Of a DNA stretch of 38,525 bases, positions 24,297 to 31,926 are shown one piece after another. The notes under the pieces are model-generated. The model saw nothing but the letters and a program-made list of their open reading frames with translations. It was not told where the DNA came from and made no database searches. The stretch covers positions 1-38,525 of the forward strand of contig CAJFEW010000045.1 of the NCBI GenBank assembly GCA_904374805.1, read 5' to 3'. This DNA comes from an uncultured Neglectibacter sp. Its GTDB lineage: Bacteria; Bacillota; Clostridia; Oscillospirales; Acutalibacteraceae. The number at the start of each line of letters is the position of its first letter. The stretch's first letter is position 1. A program made the position numbers and the translations under genes.

Positions 24297-24325
24297 AATG
24301 TACCACTTAGGTCAGCAAAAGTCAA
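24297..24325 (-). promoter_or_regulatory. Sigma-A promoter of the heat-shock operon
   Basis: Minus-strand TTGACT (24320-24325), 17 bases, TACATT (24297-24302), placed so that transcription starts at the edge of the CIRCE repeat. Confidence 0.7.
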
Positions 24326-24374
24326 GGAAGTATTTGTAAATTGTTTATGAATGGGGGCAAACTCCCCCAAAAAC

Positions 24375-24425
24375 AAAAAGAGAGGGACGCGCCGCGGCTC
24401 TCGACTCAACAACGCATCCCTCTTT
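24375..24425 (-). terminator. Terminator of the pentapeptide-repeat gene
   Basis: Minus-strand GAGGGATGC pairs with GCGTCCCTC (one mismatch-type pair) across a long loop, followed by TCTTTTTG, directly after the stop codon. Confidence 0.55.
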
Positions 24426-25019
24426 TTACCATTCGTCTAGCACAATTCCCAGAGCGGGAAGCAGGTTCACCGCCTCCGGCAGGGAGAACCGGGCCCCCTT
24501 GACTTGGTTTCCCTCCAAAGAGAAAAAGTAGTCGGACGCCCCTCGAAAGTCGGCCCGGCACAACGTGTTTTGCGTAAACGTCGCCCCGCTCAGCCGGCAG
24601 CCGGAAAAATCGGCCTCTGTTAAGTCACAGCCATCAAAGATGCTGCCCGATAAATCTGCGCCGGCAAAACAAAACTTTTTCAGGTCCAAGCCGAAAAAGA
24701 CACAGTGCCGCAAGGTACAGCCAGTCAGGCTGCCAAACGGGAGAAACCCCATATCCCGTTTGCGCTCGTCCAACAAAGCAGACCAGTCGATCCCGGAAAG
24801 GGAGCAGTCTGCAAAATCGCAGGAGAGCAGCTGCACCCCCTGGCACACAGGCACGAGAATGTGGCAGTTTTCAAACCGGCAGCCGGAAAACCGGCTGTTC
24901 CTCACGGTCAGCTCCGTAAACCGGCACTCTTGAAACAGGCAATCTTCAAACAGCAGCCCGGACACTTCCTCCCCTGTCCGCTGCAGCTTGCGAAAAACCT
25001 CTCCAGAGTACTCTTGCAC
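24426..25019 (-). CDS. Pentapeptide-repeat protein (Qnr/McbG-like)
   Basis: About 197 residues made mostly of A(D/N)LXX-type pentapeptides, for example CLFQECRFTELTVRNSRFSG, then after a break ADLSGSIFDGCDLTEADFSG, forming a right-handed quadrilateral beta helix. The size and the interruption in the middle (about 75-100, with LDERKRDMGF) are like Qnr/McbG proteins, which mimic DNA and protect gyrase from quinolones or microcin B17; however most chromosomal members have unknown roles, and resistance should not be assumed. GTG at 25019 is chosen because AGGAGG lies 8 bases upstream; the frame is open three codons earlier at a GTG overlapping that site. Lies between the heat-shock operon and a uracil-type permease gene. 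Confidence 0.85.
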   Translation of the reverse strand: MQEYSGEVFRKLQRTGEEVSGLLFEDCLFQECRFTELTVRNSRFSGCRFENCHILVPVCQGVQLLSCDFADCSLSGIDWSALLDERKRDMGFLPFGSLTGCTLRHCVFFGLDLKKFCFAGADLSGSIFDGCDLTEADFSGCRLSGATFTQNTLCRADFRGASDYFFSLEGNQVKGARFSLPEAVNLLPALGIVLDEW

Positions 25020-25057
25020 ACCTGCCACCTCCTGCAGTCCGCCGCCCTACGGAGCGG

Positions 25058-26452
25058 TCAGTTTTTCTGAGCAGATTTCTTTTCCCCGATGCTCAGCAAC
25101 AGGTTCAGCAGAATGCCGAAAATCGCCGCGCCGGCAATACAGGGAACCTGCAGGCCAAAGAAGGGAATGTTCCCGCCGAAGGCATAGTTGCCGCCGATGC
25201 CGATGATCATAATGGACGCGATCACCGCAATGTTCTTGGAGGAGAACATGTCCACCTTCTTCTCAATCATAATGGCAACGCCCTGGGCGGCAATGGCGCC
25301 GAACAGGTACACCTCCAGGCCGCCGATCACAGCCAGGGGGATGCCGTAAATCACCCGGATGAGAGGGGTAAAGAAGCTGACAATCATGGCAATCACCGCT
25401 GCCACAACCAGCACCGGCACGGAAAACACCTTGGTGATGGCCATGGTGCTGATGTTCTCTCCGTAGTTGGTGCCGGCAGGACCGCCCACAAAACCGGAGA
25501 TCATGTCGCAGATGCCGTCGCCAACCAGGTTGCGGTCCAGCAGGCCGACCAGATCGTACTTCTTCTTGCTGCCCTTCTTTTTCGCCACGTCGTTGACGTA
25601 GATGTCCAGCTGGTACATATGGGCCGTGGACTCGGGAATGGTGGCAATGGCAATGGGCATGATGGCGGCCACAGCCGTCCAGGAGACCTTAGGCAGGGAG
25701 AAGGCGGGCACAGCAAAGATGGAGCCGTCGCCCAGCTTCCACAGGGAGGCGTCCAGAGCAGCGGCGGGCACTTCCCGGAACAGGTTGGTGCCTGTGGCGA
25801 AGAAAATGCCGGCCACGGCGCTGCCTGTGAGCACACCCAGCAGCAAGGGCAGCTGGCCCAGGAACCCCTTGAGGTACCGGGCGTACAAAATGGTGGAGAG
25901 CAAGGTGACCAGGGCCACCACGGTCCAGGCCACGGTTTCGGTGGTGGTTCCCTCCGTAGCGGCGGGGATGGCGTCCGACAGGGCGTTGCCCGCCAAGGTC
26001 AGGCCGATAATCATGGCCACAGGGCCGGTGATGGAAGCAGGCAAAATGGTTTCCACCACCTTTTTGCCGAAGAACTTCACCAGCAGGCCGGCTGCGATGG
26101 AAATCAGGCCGGAGAAAATAATGCCGAACTGAGCGTACTGGATGGCCTCCGTGGGGAGAATGCCATCCACTTTTTCAAAGCCTTCGGCAGCGCACATGCT
26201 GGCGATAGCCGTGAGATAGGCAAAGCTGGAACCGTAATACAGGGGGATTTTCCGACCTGTGATGACAATAAAGCAGAGTGTGGCCAAGCCACTGGCGAAA
26301 ATCGTCGTGGAAACCTGAAAGCCTGTCACCAGCGCCACGGTTACCGTGGCGGGAAACATGACGATAACCTGCTGAATGGCGTAGAGCACCAGCTTGAGAA
26401 AGCCAGGCCTCTCCTCCGGCAGGTATCCCACAGCGGATTCTTTTTGATTCAT
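25058..26452 (-). CDS. NCS2-family nucleobase permease, probably uracil
   Basis: About 464 residues, fourteen predicted membrane helices, the UraA/UapA fold that imports uracil or xanthine with protons. Signatures: FPATVTVALVTGFQVSTTIF in the first helices, YYGSSFAYL, the conserved IPESTAHMYQLD motif, and FVGGPAGTNYGENISTMAITKV, where the N-Y-G-E-N form is typical of uracil permeases rather than purine ones. The ATG at 26452 has AAGGAG 8 bases before it; the frame extends upstream without a ribosome site. Its 130-base leader can form alternative hairpins. No pyrimidine genes are adjacent. Confidence 0.88.
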   Translation of the reverse strand: MNQKESAVGYLPEERPGFLKLVLYAIQQVIVMFPATVTVALVTGFQVSTTIFASGLATLCFIVITGRKIPLYYGSSFAYLTAIASMCAAEGFEKVDGILPTEAIQYAQFGIIFSGLISIAAGLLVKFFGKKVVETILPASITGPVAMIIGLTLAGNALSDAIPAATEGTTTETVAWTVVALVTLLSTILYARYLKGFLGQLPLLLGVLTGSAVAGIFFATGTNLFREVPAAALDASLWKLGDGSIFAVPAFSLPKVSWTAVAAIMPIAIATIPESTAHMYQLDIYVNDVAKKKGSKKKYDLVGLLDRNLVGDGICDMISGFVGGPAGTNYGENISTMAITKVFSVPVLVVAAVIAMIVSFFTPLIRVIYGIPLAVIGGLEVYLFGAIAAQGVAIMIEKKVDMFSSKNIAVIASIMIIGIGGNYAFGGNIPFFGLQVPCIAGAAIFGILLNLLLSIGEKKSAQKN

Positions 26453-26586
26453 GCGAGCAACTCCTTTCCAATCTGTGAGCGGCAGGGGGTCTCCCACGGG
26501 CCTGCAGCACAAAACCCGCACGCGTTCCGCTCTCTCTTAGGGAGGCAGACCCCTGCCCAAAGGAGCCTGCCTCTTTTCTGCCTCTT
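26453..26586 (-). promoter_or_regulatory. Structured leader of the permease gene, possible attenuator
   Basis: On the minus strand GAGGCAG and CTGCCTC form an early hairpin. The segment GGCAGGGGTCT, partly inside it, can instead pair with AGACCCCCTGCC about 65 bases later, close to the ribosome site. The two foldings exclude each other. No recognised riboswitch or PyrR consensus could be matched. Confidence 0.35.
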
Positions 26587-26615
26587 AGTATAGTAAATTT
26601 GCCCCCCGGTTGCAA
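26587..26615 (-). promoter_or_regulatory. Sigma-A promoter of the permease gene
   Basis: Minus-strand TTGCAA (26610-26615), 17 bases, TATACT (26587-26592). Confidence 0.65.
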
Positions 26616-26676
26616 CCATTTCTTAACAAAAAGTTCATATTTCTTCCTTTTTTCAAGGGGCTGGTCTGAGCTCACC

Positions 26677-26817
26677 GTAATCTGGGCCGCTCAAACCGGC
26701 GTAACCGAGAGTTACGGAGACAGCACGTTCCGGCCGGGCACCTGCATCACCCGCCAGGAATTCGCCCACCTGCTCTACAACTACGCCGCGTACAAGGGGG
26801 ATGAGAAAATCTCCCTT
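26677..26817 (+). pseudogene. Remnant of an S-layer homology (SLH) domain
   Basis: One frame reads VIWAAQTGVTESYGDSTFRP followed by GTCITRQEFAHLLYNYA, the SLH consensus (W-A-x-x-x-G-x-x-x-G-Y-G-D-x-T-F-R-P-x-x-x-I-T-R-x-E-F-A). SLH domains anchor proteins to wall polysaccharide. There is no start codon context, no signal peptide and no remaining protein; the fragment sits in the gap between the permease promoter and the 3' end of a LysR gene. It is the leftover of a deleted surface-protein gene. Confidence 0.65.
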
Positions 26818-26832
26818 GGCTGTCTGCAGCCC

Positions 26833-27708
26833 TTAGGAACTTGCCTGAAAAAAGGCCAGCAGCATTTGGACGCCTGGGGAGAGTTTTTCCTCCTTATTCC
26901 AGGCGATGCCCACGGCAAGGGAGGGGGATTCCTCCAAGGGCACGGCTCGCAGGCCCTGGGTTTGGAACAGCCGGAAGTTGGCCTGGGCGAAGAAGCTGAT
27001 CCCCTCCCCTGCCCGCACTTGGGACAGCAGAGACTCCATCCGGCTGGCGCCCGCCACACGAGGCGTCTCCCCGGCCTGGGCAAAAAGAGACAGGCACAAC
27101 TTGTGCAGGTAGGTGTGGGGCGGCGTGAGCAGCAAGTTCTCCCCTGCTACGTCCTTTAGGCGTAGAGAATCCCGCTGGGCCAGGGGGTGCCCCTCTGGCA
27201 GGACCGCCACCAGCCGGTCCGAGGCCAGAGGCAGAAACCCATGACGGACAGGGTCGGTGGTTGCCTGCCGGGTGAAAATCACAGCAAAGCGGCCCGTGTG
27301 CAAGCCCTCCAGCAGCTCCTGTTCCTCCGCCTCTGTGAGCAACAAGACATATTCCAGGTGGGCGCCGCGGAACCGGTGCAGCTGCGGGGAGATTCCATAT
27401 TGGGTGAGGATGGGAAGAGCGCCCACCTGGATTTCCCGGGCACTCTCCCGGCGGAAGCGCTCCATCAGCCGGCGAGTCTCTTGGTGCTGCTGAAACAACC
27501 GTTCCGCCAGAGGCAGGAAGTATTCTCCCGCCGGTGTCAGCACGGCCCGGCGGCGGCTGCGATCCCACAGAGCCAGGCCCAGCTCTTGTTCCAGCTTTTG
27601 TATCTGTTTGGAGAGGGTGGACTGGGTGATGTGCAGGCTTTCGGCTGCTTCGAGAAACGTGTTTTCCCGTGCTGCGGCGAGAAAGCATCCCAGCTGTTCC
27701 GGCGTCAT
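26833..27708 (-). CDS. LysR-family regulator, divergent from the UbiD/LpdD genes
   Basis: About 291 residues. N-terminal winged helix-turn-helix (TPEQLGCFLAAARENTFLEA, then LHITQSTLSKQIQKLEQELG) and a C-terminal periplasmic-binding-like effector domain. ATG at 27708 has AAAGGAG 8 bases upstream; the frame opens six codons earlier without a ribosome site. It is transcribed away from the UbiD decarboxylase gene, with 108 bases between, the usual layout for a LysR protein that activates its divergent target in response to the pathway's aromatic acid substrate. The effector is inference. Confidence 0.9.
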   Translation of the reverse strand: MTPEQLGCFLAAARENTFLEAAESLHITQSTLSKQIQKLEQELGLALWDRSRRRAVLTPAGEYFLPLAERLFQQHQETRRLMERFRRESAREIQVGALPILTQYGISPQLHRFRGAHLEYVLLLTEAEEQELLEGLHTGRFAVIFTRQATTDPVRHGFLPLASDRLVAVLPEGHPLAQRDSLRLKDVAGENLLLTPPHTYLHKLCLSLFAQAGETPRVAGASRMESLLSQVRAGEGISFFAQANFRLFQTQGLRAVPLEESPSLAVGIAWNKEEKLSPGVQMLLAFFQASS

Positions 27709-27763
27709 AAAGAGGGCTCCTTTCATTCATTCCATTCTAGAAACAATCTTACCACAAAGGGAA

Positions 27764-27793
27764 TTGATTGAAAAGAGCGGCAAGGGCTACAAT
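27764..27793 (+). promoter_or_regulatory. Promoter of the UbiD/LpdD-like operon
   Basis: TTGATT (27764-27769), 18 bases, TACAAT (27788-27793), between the divergent LysR and UbiD genes. Confidence 0.5.
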
Positions 27794-27816
27794 GAAGAAA
27801 AAAGGAGGAGTGGCCT

Positions 27817-28938
27817 GTGGAACACAAGGTAAAGGACTTACGCTCCGCTTTGGAGCTGCTGCAAACCATGCCGGGGCAACTGGTGGAAACCCACCGGGAA
27901 GTGGACCCTCACGCGGAGCTGGCCGGGGTCTACCGCTATGTGGGGGCCGGTGGGACCGTGCAGCGCCCCACCCAAGAAGGGCCCGCGATGCTCTTTCACA
28001 CTATAAAGGGGCACCCCGGGGCGAAGGTGGCCATTGGGGTGCTGGCAAGCCGGAAGCGGGTGGCCGCCCTGCTGGGAAGCCGTCCGGAGGACCTGGGAAA
28101 GCTGCTGTATCACAGTGTGGAGAAGCCCATCCCCCCTGTTACCGTACAGGGAGAGGCTCCCTGCCAGCAGGTGGTCCACCGGGCGAAAGACCCGGATTTT
28201 GATTTATACAAGCTGGTGCCCGCCCCTACCAACACCCCTGACGACGCCGGACCCTACATCACCTTGGGGATGTGCTACGCTACCCACCCGGAAACCGGCG
28301 CCCACGACGTGACCATCCACAGGTTGTGCATCCAGGGGAAGGACGAGCTCTCCATCTTCTTTACGCCGGGAGCCCGGCACATCGGGGCCATGGCGGAGGC
28401 GGCGGAGCGGCTGGGCAAGCCCCTGCCCATCTCCATCAGCATCGGAGTGGACCCTGCCATTGAGATTGGCTCCTGCTTTGAGCCCCCCACCACCCCCTTG
28501 GGCTATGACGAGCTTTCAGTGGCAGGCGCCCTGCGGGGGGAGCCAGTGGAGCTGTGCCCTTGCGTCACCATTTCGGAAAGGGCCATCGCCAACGCGGAGT
28601 ATGTCATCGAGGGAGAGGTTCTCCCCCATGTGCGGGTGAAAGAGGATCAGAACAGCCACACAGGCTACGCCATGCCGGAATTTCCAGGCTACACCGGCCC
28701 GGCCAGCGACCAGTGCTGGCTTATCAAGGTCAAAGCGGTGACTCACCGGCGGGACCTCATCATGCAAACTTGCATTGGCCCCAGCGAGGAGCACGTCTCC
28801 ATGGCGGGCATCCCCACAGAGGCCAGCATTTATCACAAGCCCCAAACCATAGAGGAGATGGTGTATCATCTGGCGGCAAAATTGGTGGAGCCCTTCGGCA
28901 TTGCAGCAAAGGAGTACCGGCGATGGAATGGGATGTGA
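27817..28938 (+). CDS. UbiD-family decarboxylase (hydroxyaryl or related acid)
   Basis: A 373-residue member of the prenylated-FMN-dependent UbiD decarboxylases. Family features: DLRSALELLQTMPGQL at the start, CQQVVHRAKDPDFDLYKLVP, the central NTPDDAGPYITLG, VTIHRLCIQGKDELSIF, and the late segment EYVIEGEVLPHVRVKEDQN with the conserved glutamates, ending near AGIPTEASIYHKP. It is shorter than LpdC or UbiD of about 450-490 residues, lacking part of the usual C-terminal region. GTG start with AAAGGAGG 8 bases upstream. It overlaps by 16 bases an LpdD-like gene, so the pair resembles lpdC-lpdD gallate decarboxylase. No UbiX-type prenyltransferase is in the window and must be supplied elsewhere. 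Substrate unknown. Confidence 0.88.
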   Translation: MEHKVKDLRSALELLQTMPGQLVETHREVDPHAELAGVYRYVGAGGTVQRPTQEGPAMLFHTIKGHPGAKVAIGVLASRKRVAALLGSRPEDLGKLLYHSVEKPIPPVTVQGEAPCQQVVHRAKDPDFDLYKLVPAPTNTPDDAGPYITLGMCYATHPETGAHDVTIHRLCIQGKDELSIFFTPGARHIGAMAEAAERLGKPLPISISIGVDPAIEIGSCFEPPTTPLGYDELSVAGALRGEPVELCPCVTISERAIANAEYVIEGEVLPHVRVKEDQNSHTGYAMPEFPGYTGPASDQCWLIKVKAVTHRRDLIMQTCIGPSEEHVSMAGIPTEASIYHKPQTIEEMVYHLAAKLVEPFGIAAKEYRRWNGM

Positions 28939-29321
28939 CGCTTACAGCAAAACAAGAGGGCCTTTCCCTGGCGCTTTCCGCCAGGGCCGTGGGAGAAGAT
29001 CTGCTGCTCTGCCTGAGCGGAGGGACACGGCCCCATCTGGGCTGTGTGGTGATGGCGTCACCCCGCCCCTCCTTGGCAGATCCGGAGAAGCGCAGTGCCA
29101 CCTCTTCCGTGCTGAACCTCCCCGGCCACAAAGACGAAGCTTTGTGCCGTGCCCTGGCGGAACAGGCCGCCGCGGCGCTGGGGCGGAATGTGGTGTGCAC
29201 CGGCGGCGTCCATGTGGACAGCATCACGCCCGGCCAGCTGGCGTGGTTATCGCAGCAGGTGCAGCAGCTGGGCGCACAAGTTCTGGAAAGATTTGACGCC
29301 GGGACAATGGGTGCTTACTGA
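28923..29321 (+). CDS. LpdD-like protein, partner of the UbiD decarboxylase
   Basis: A 132-residue protein like the small LpdD subunit of lactobacillal gallate decarboxylase: LLLCLSGGTRPHLGCVVMAS corresponds to the T-G-G-T-x-P-H-I-G motif, and CTGGVHVDSITPGQL to the G-I-H-x-x-x-I-T motif. LpdD-like proteins are thought to help load prenylated flavin or to assist the decarboxylase; mechanism is not fully known. ATG at 28923 overlaps the 3' end of the UbiD gene and has AAAGGAG 8 bases upstream. It ends 4 bases before the stop of the converging TetR gene, with no terminator between. Confidence 0.75.
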   Translation: MEWDVTLTAKQEGLSLALSARAVGEDLLLCLSGGTRPHLGCVVMASPRPSLADPEKRSATSSVLNLPGHKDEALCRALAEQAAAALGRNVVCTGGVHVDSITPGQLAWLSQQVQQLGAQVLERFDAGTMGAY

Positions 29322-29325
29322 CCGG

Positions 29326-29907
29326 TTACAGCCGCTGCGGCCGCTCTTTGGAATCCCCGTCTGCAACCGTGTAATTCATGAGTCTGAGCACCAGCGCCGC
29401 AATTTCTTGGGGAGATTTTTGGATGTCCTCCAGCAGCCACTGGCGCAGCATGTAGTAGCCGCCTCCGGTGATGTAGGCTGTCAGCAGCTTTAGGCTTTCC
29501 TCGTCTGCCTCGGCCAGGTAGGAAAAGCCCTCTGCCCCCCGGATACAGGTGTCAAAGATCTTGGTGAAAAGCAGCAGAAACTCGTCGGCGGAATTGTTCT
29601 GAAGAAACACCTTCAGCAGCGCCCGATGGCAATGCAGATGGGTTGTCAGCGCCTCGATAGTGCGGGGAACGTCCTGCTTGTCCGCCGCGGTGTAGGTGGC
29701 GCTCAGCTTTGCATCAAACTCCGCCTCCATATCCAGCAGCACATCTCGAGGGGCCGTATAGTGCCGGTAGAAGGTGGCCCTGTTAATGCCTGCTTCCCGG
29801 CACAATTCCGTTACCTTTACCTTCTCCAAGGGCTTCTCCTCCAACAGGCGGAAAAGCCCTTCTTGCAGCAGCCGCTTGGTCAAAGCGACCCTCTGGTTCT
29901 CCTTCAC
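29326..29907 (-). CDS. TetR-family transcriptional regulator
   Basis: A 193-residue repressor-type protein. Residues 1-50 form the TetR helix-turn-helix (ALTKRLLQEGLFRLLEEKPL, then KVTELCREAGINRATFYRHY), followed by a variable ligand domain with an all-helical pattern; the long form with TYTAADKQDVPRTIEALTTH is like the YkgA/DhaS-type branch. GTG start 29907 with GGGGGATGG upstream. It converges on the LpdD-like gene. A 25-base inverted repeat upstream is a likely binding site. The genes it controls may be the now-degraded ones beyond it. Confidence 0.88.
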   Translation of the reverse strand: MKENQRVALTKRLLQEGLFRLLEEKPLEKVKVTELCREAGINRATFYRHYTAPRDVLLDMEAEFDAKLSATYTAADKQDVPRTIEALTTHLHCHRALLKVFLQNNSADEFLLLFTKIFDTCIRGAEGFSYLAEADEESLKLLTAYITGGGYYMLRQWLLEDIQKSPQEIAALVLRLMNYTVADGDSKERPQRL

Positions 29908-29944
29908 AGCCCATCCCCCTTTTTCTGAACATTTCGTGAACCCT

Positions 29945-29969
29945 GCGACAGTATCCTTGCAAATGTCGC
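29945..29969. promoter_or_regulatory. Inverted repeat, likely TetR operator
   Basis: GCGACA and TGTCGC separated by 13 bases, about 40 bases upstream of the TetR start. Such repeats are typical of self-regulating TetR genes. Assignment by position. Confidence 0.45.
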
Positions 29970-30040
29970 GCTTACAGCAGCCTATGTAAAACTGATTCTT
30001 CTAAAGATGTTGTCAAGGGCAGATGTGAGGAAAATTTCGA

Positions 30041-30265
30041 TCAGACGCTCCCAAATCCCTCCGCCATCCCCTGCAAAATTTTCAAAAACTCCGCCATTAC
30101 GCCGCTGGGGGATTTTACCGTATGCAGGCCGTATGGGACGAAAAATCCCCAGTCTACTGGAAGCGTCACCAAGGACGGATACACTGGCTCCCAAATGGGC
30201 GCGGATACCATCAAAGCGCCCATCCTGTCGCAAAGATTAAAGGTGCGGATATCATATTCCTGCAT
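30041..30265 (-). pseudogene. C-terminal remnant of a LysR-family regulator
   Basis: The minus-strand frame reads YDIRTFNLCDRMGALMVSAP, then an aromatic-rich tail with LVTLPVDWGFFVPYGL and SGVMAEFLKIL before the stop at 30041. The P-V-D-W and V-P-Y-G-L pattern, at the end of the protein, is like the last part of LysR effector domains in Clostridia. No helix-turn-helix part exists: at about 30275 the sequence switches to an aldo/keto reductase on the other strand. Identification is by pattern memory and is only moderate. Confidence 0.45.
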
Positions 30266-30287
30266 ATCCACAATATGCACGGCAGTA

Positions 30288-30929
30288 GCCGACCTGCCAG
30301 AGGAAGCGGAAAAACTGCTGAAGGACTGCCACCCGGATTGGAGCACCGCCTCCTGGGCTATCCGCTTTGTAGCCAGTCAGGAGGGAGTATACCGGGTGCT
30401 CTCCGGCATGAACACCTTGGAGCAGGTGGATGATAACACCACCTATATGCAGAATTTCCAGCCCCTTACCGCCGAGGAACAGGCGCTCTTGCAAAAGGCG
30501 GCGGGAATCATCCGCGCTCAGACCGCCATCCCCTGCACAGGCTGCGGCTACTGCGCCCCCGAATGCCCGAAGAACATCGCCATCCCCAATTACTTTGCCC
30601 TGTATAACGGAGAAAAGCGCCACGGCAGCGCAAATTATGTGCGCTCCTACGGCCTGTATTATAACAGCCTGGCCCAGGTGCGAGGCAAGGCCAGCGACTG
30701 CATTAAGTGCGGCCGCTGCGAAAAAGCCTGTCCCCAGCATCTTGCCATCCGTGACTTCTTGCAGGATGTTGCCGCAGCAGCGAAACTGCTTCATAATGCC
30801 CATCACAATCAGGTCGATGCCGCCCTCTCCCACAGAGTCCTGCAGATCCCGACCACTCCTCTCTCTGCCAAGGGGGAAAGTTTCCGCCTGGGATTCCAGC
30901 CGTCGGAGAGCGATTGGTTTTCAGCGTAA
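30288..30929 (+). pseudogene. C-terminal half of a ferredoxin-type aldo/keto reductase
   Basis: The frame starts abruptly at ADLPEEAEKLLKDCHPDWST, equivalent to the middle of aldo/keto reductases with a 4Fe-4S tail. It continues SWAIRFVASQEGVYRVLSGM, CTGCGYCAPECPKNIAIP (first cluster) and CIKCGRCEKACPQHLAIRDF (second cluster). Roughly the first 215 residues, with the barrel's catalytic Tyr and Lys, are missing. The last 40 codons (from HNQVDAALS) do not look like the family end and may be sequence beyond another break. No start codon or ribosome site fits the fragment. It faces the LysR remnant, consistent with a deletion joining two genes. Confidence 0.75.
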
Positions 30930-31028
30930 GACTGCAACGGCGATGGGCAAACAGGGCGCCTCCCCACAGCAAGAGAACGCAAAAGCAGGGATACTGGCGG
31001 AGAAGGGCTGTATTCCGCGGAGAAACTC

Positions 31029-31057
31029 TTGCAAAAGGAGGCGGAATTTGCCATAAT
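31029..31057 (+). promoter_or_regulatory. Promoter of xpt
   Basis: TTGCAA (31029-31034), 17 bases, CATAAT (31052-31057), 45 bases upstream of the start codon. The short leader leaves no room for a purine riboswitch. Confidence 0.5.
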
Positions 31058-31102
31058 GGAGGAAAACGTGGGAAGCTCCACCGCTTGGAAAGGGGAAGGA
31101 AC

Positions 31103-31684
31103 ATGAAACTATTGGAACAACGCATTTTACAAGAGGGGCAGGTGCGCCCTGGAAATGTGTTGAAGGTGGACTGCTTTTTAAACCACCAACTGGATGTAGC
31201 GTTGCTGGACGCCATCGGCGAGGAATTTTACCGGATCTTCCAGAAGGAGGGCATCACCAAGATTTTGACCATTGAGGCCTCTGGCATTGCGGTGGCCTGC
31301 ATGACAGCCCGGCATTTTCACGTGCCGGTGGTCTTTGCCAAAAAGGCCAAAAGCAAAAACATCGATGGCGACGTGTTTACCTCTACGGTGCACTCTTACA
31401 CCTACGGCAGGGACTACGACATCACACTGTCTAAGAAATTTCTGGGACCTGCAGACAAGGTGCTGTTGGTGGATGACTTTCTGGCCAACGGGAAAGCAAT
31501 GCAGGGCCTGCTGGACGTCTGTGCCCAGGCCGGGTGCCACGTGGGCGGCATTGGCATCTGCATTGAGAAGGGTTTTCAGCCCGGCGGCCAAGAGCTGCGC
31601 CAGGCTGGCTACAAGCTGGTGAGCCTGGCCATAATTGACAGCATGAGCGACAACAGCCTGACTTTTCGTCAGCAAGAGGCGTAA
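31103..31684 (+). CDS. xpt: Xanthine phosphoribosyltransferase
   Basis: Converts xanthine and PRPP to XMP in purine salvage. The 193-residue length and the whole sequence match the Firmicute Xpt type: MKLLEQRILQEGQVRPGNVL at the start, SGIAVACMTARHFHVPVVFAKK, the PRPP-binding motif VLLVDDFLANGKAM (about 125-138), CIEKGFQPGG and IDSMSDNSLTF. ATG 31103 with AAGGGGAAGGA upstream. In Bacillus, xpt is read with a xanthine permease under a purine riboswitch; here it is alone, with neither. The NCS2 permease further left is separate and looks uracil-type. Followed by two strong hairpins. Confidence 0.95.
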   Translation: MKLLEQRILQEGQVRPGNVLKVDCFLNHQLDVALLDAIGEEFYRIFQKEGITKILTIEASGIAVACMTARHFHVPVVFAKKAKSKNIDGDVFTSTVHSYTYGRDYDITLSKKFLGPADKVLLVDDFLANGKAMQGLLDVCAQAGCHVGGIGICIEKGFQPGGQELRQAGYKLVSLAIIDSMSDNSLTFRQQEA

Positions 31685-31824
31685 GGCCGGGCAGATTGTT
31701 CCTCTGTTTTGCCCTGCTGGCAGGCAAATTGCTTACGGCGGCACGACAGCAGAAGGCAACCTTTCCCGAACAAGATGCAAGAGGCTCGGCCAGAGGAGTG
31801 CAGACGGCTGACACCCGGATAAAG

Positions 31825-31869
31825 TTTGCATCCATATTCCCCGGCAAAGCCAGGGGATATGGATGCAAA
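31825..31869. repeat. Long hairpin downstream of xpt
   Basis: TTTGCATCCATATTCCCC pairs with GGGGATATGGATGCAAA (17 bp with one bulge, loop about 10). It has no T tract in either direction and lies 14 bases before a separate true terminator. Within 31685-31824 nothing else was recognised. Confidence 0.65.
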
Positions 31870-31880
31870 AAGGCAACAGC

Positions 31881-31924
31881 AAAACGTAAGGGAGGGGTCA
31901 ACCCCCTCCCTTACGTTCGTTTTA
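31881..31924. terminator. Bidirectional terminator between xpt and the DeoR-sortase ORF
   Basis: AACGTAAGGGAGGGG and CCCCTCCCTTACGTT form a perfect 15-bp stem; CGTTTTA follows on the plus strand and TTTTGCTG on the minus strand. Confidence 0.85.
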
Positions 31925-31926
31925 GC

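Noticed and set aside
24426-25019. Quinolone resistance determinant
   Set aside because: Pentapeptide-repeat proteins are numerous and mostly not Qnr; similarity of shape does not establish gyrase protection.
26453-26586. PyrR attenuator in the permease leader
   Set aside because: The PyrR binding-loop consensus was not found; only generic alternative pairing is present.
30930-31102. Purine riboswitch before xpt
   Set aside because: Only about 45 bases separate the promoter from the start codon and no conserved purine-aptamer core was seen.
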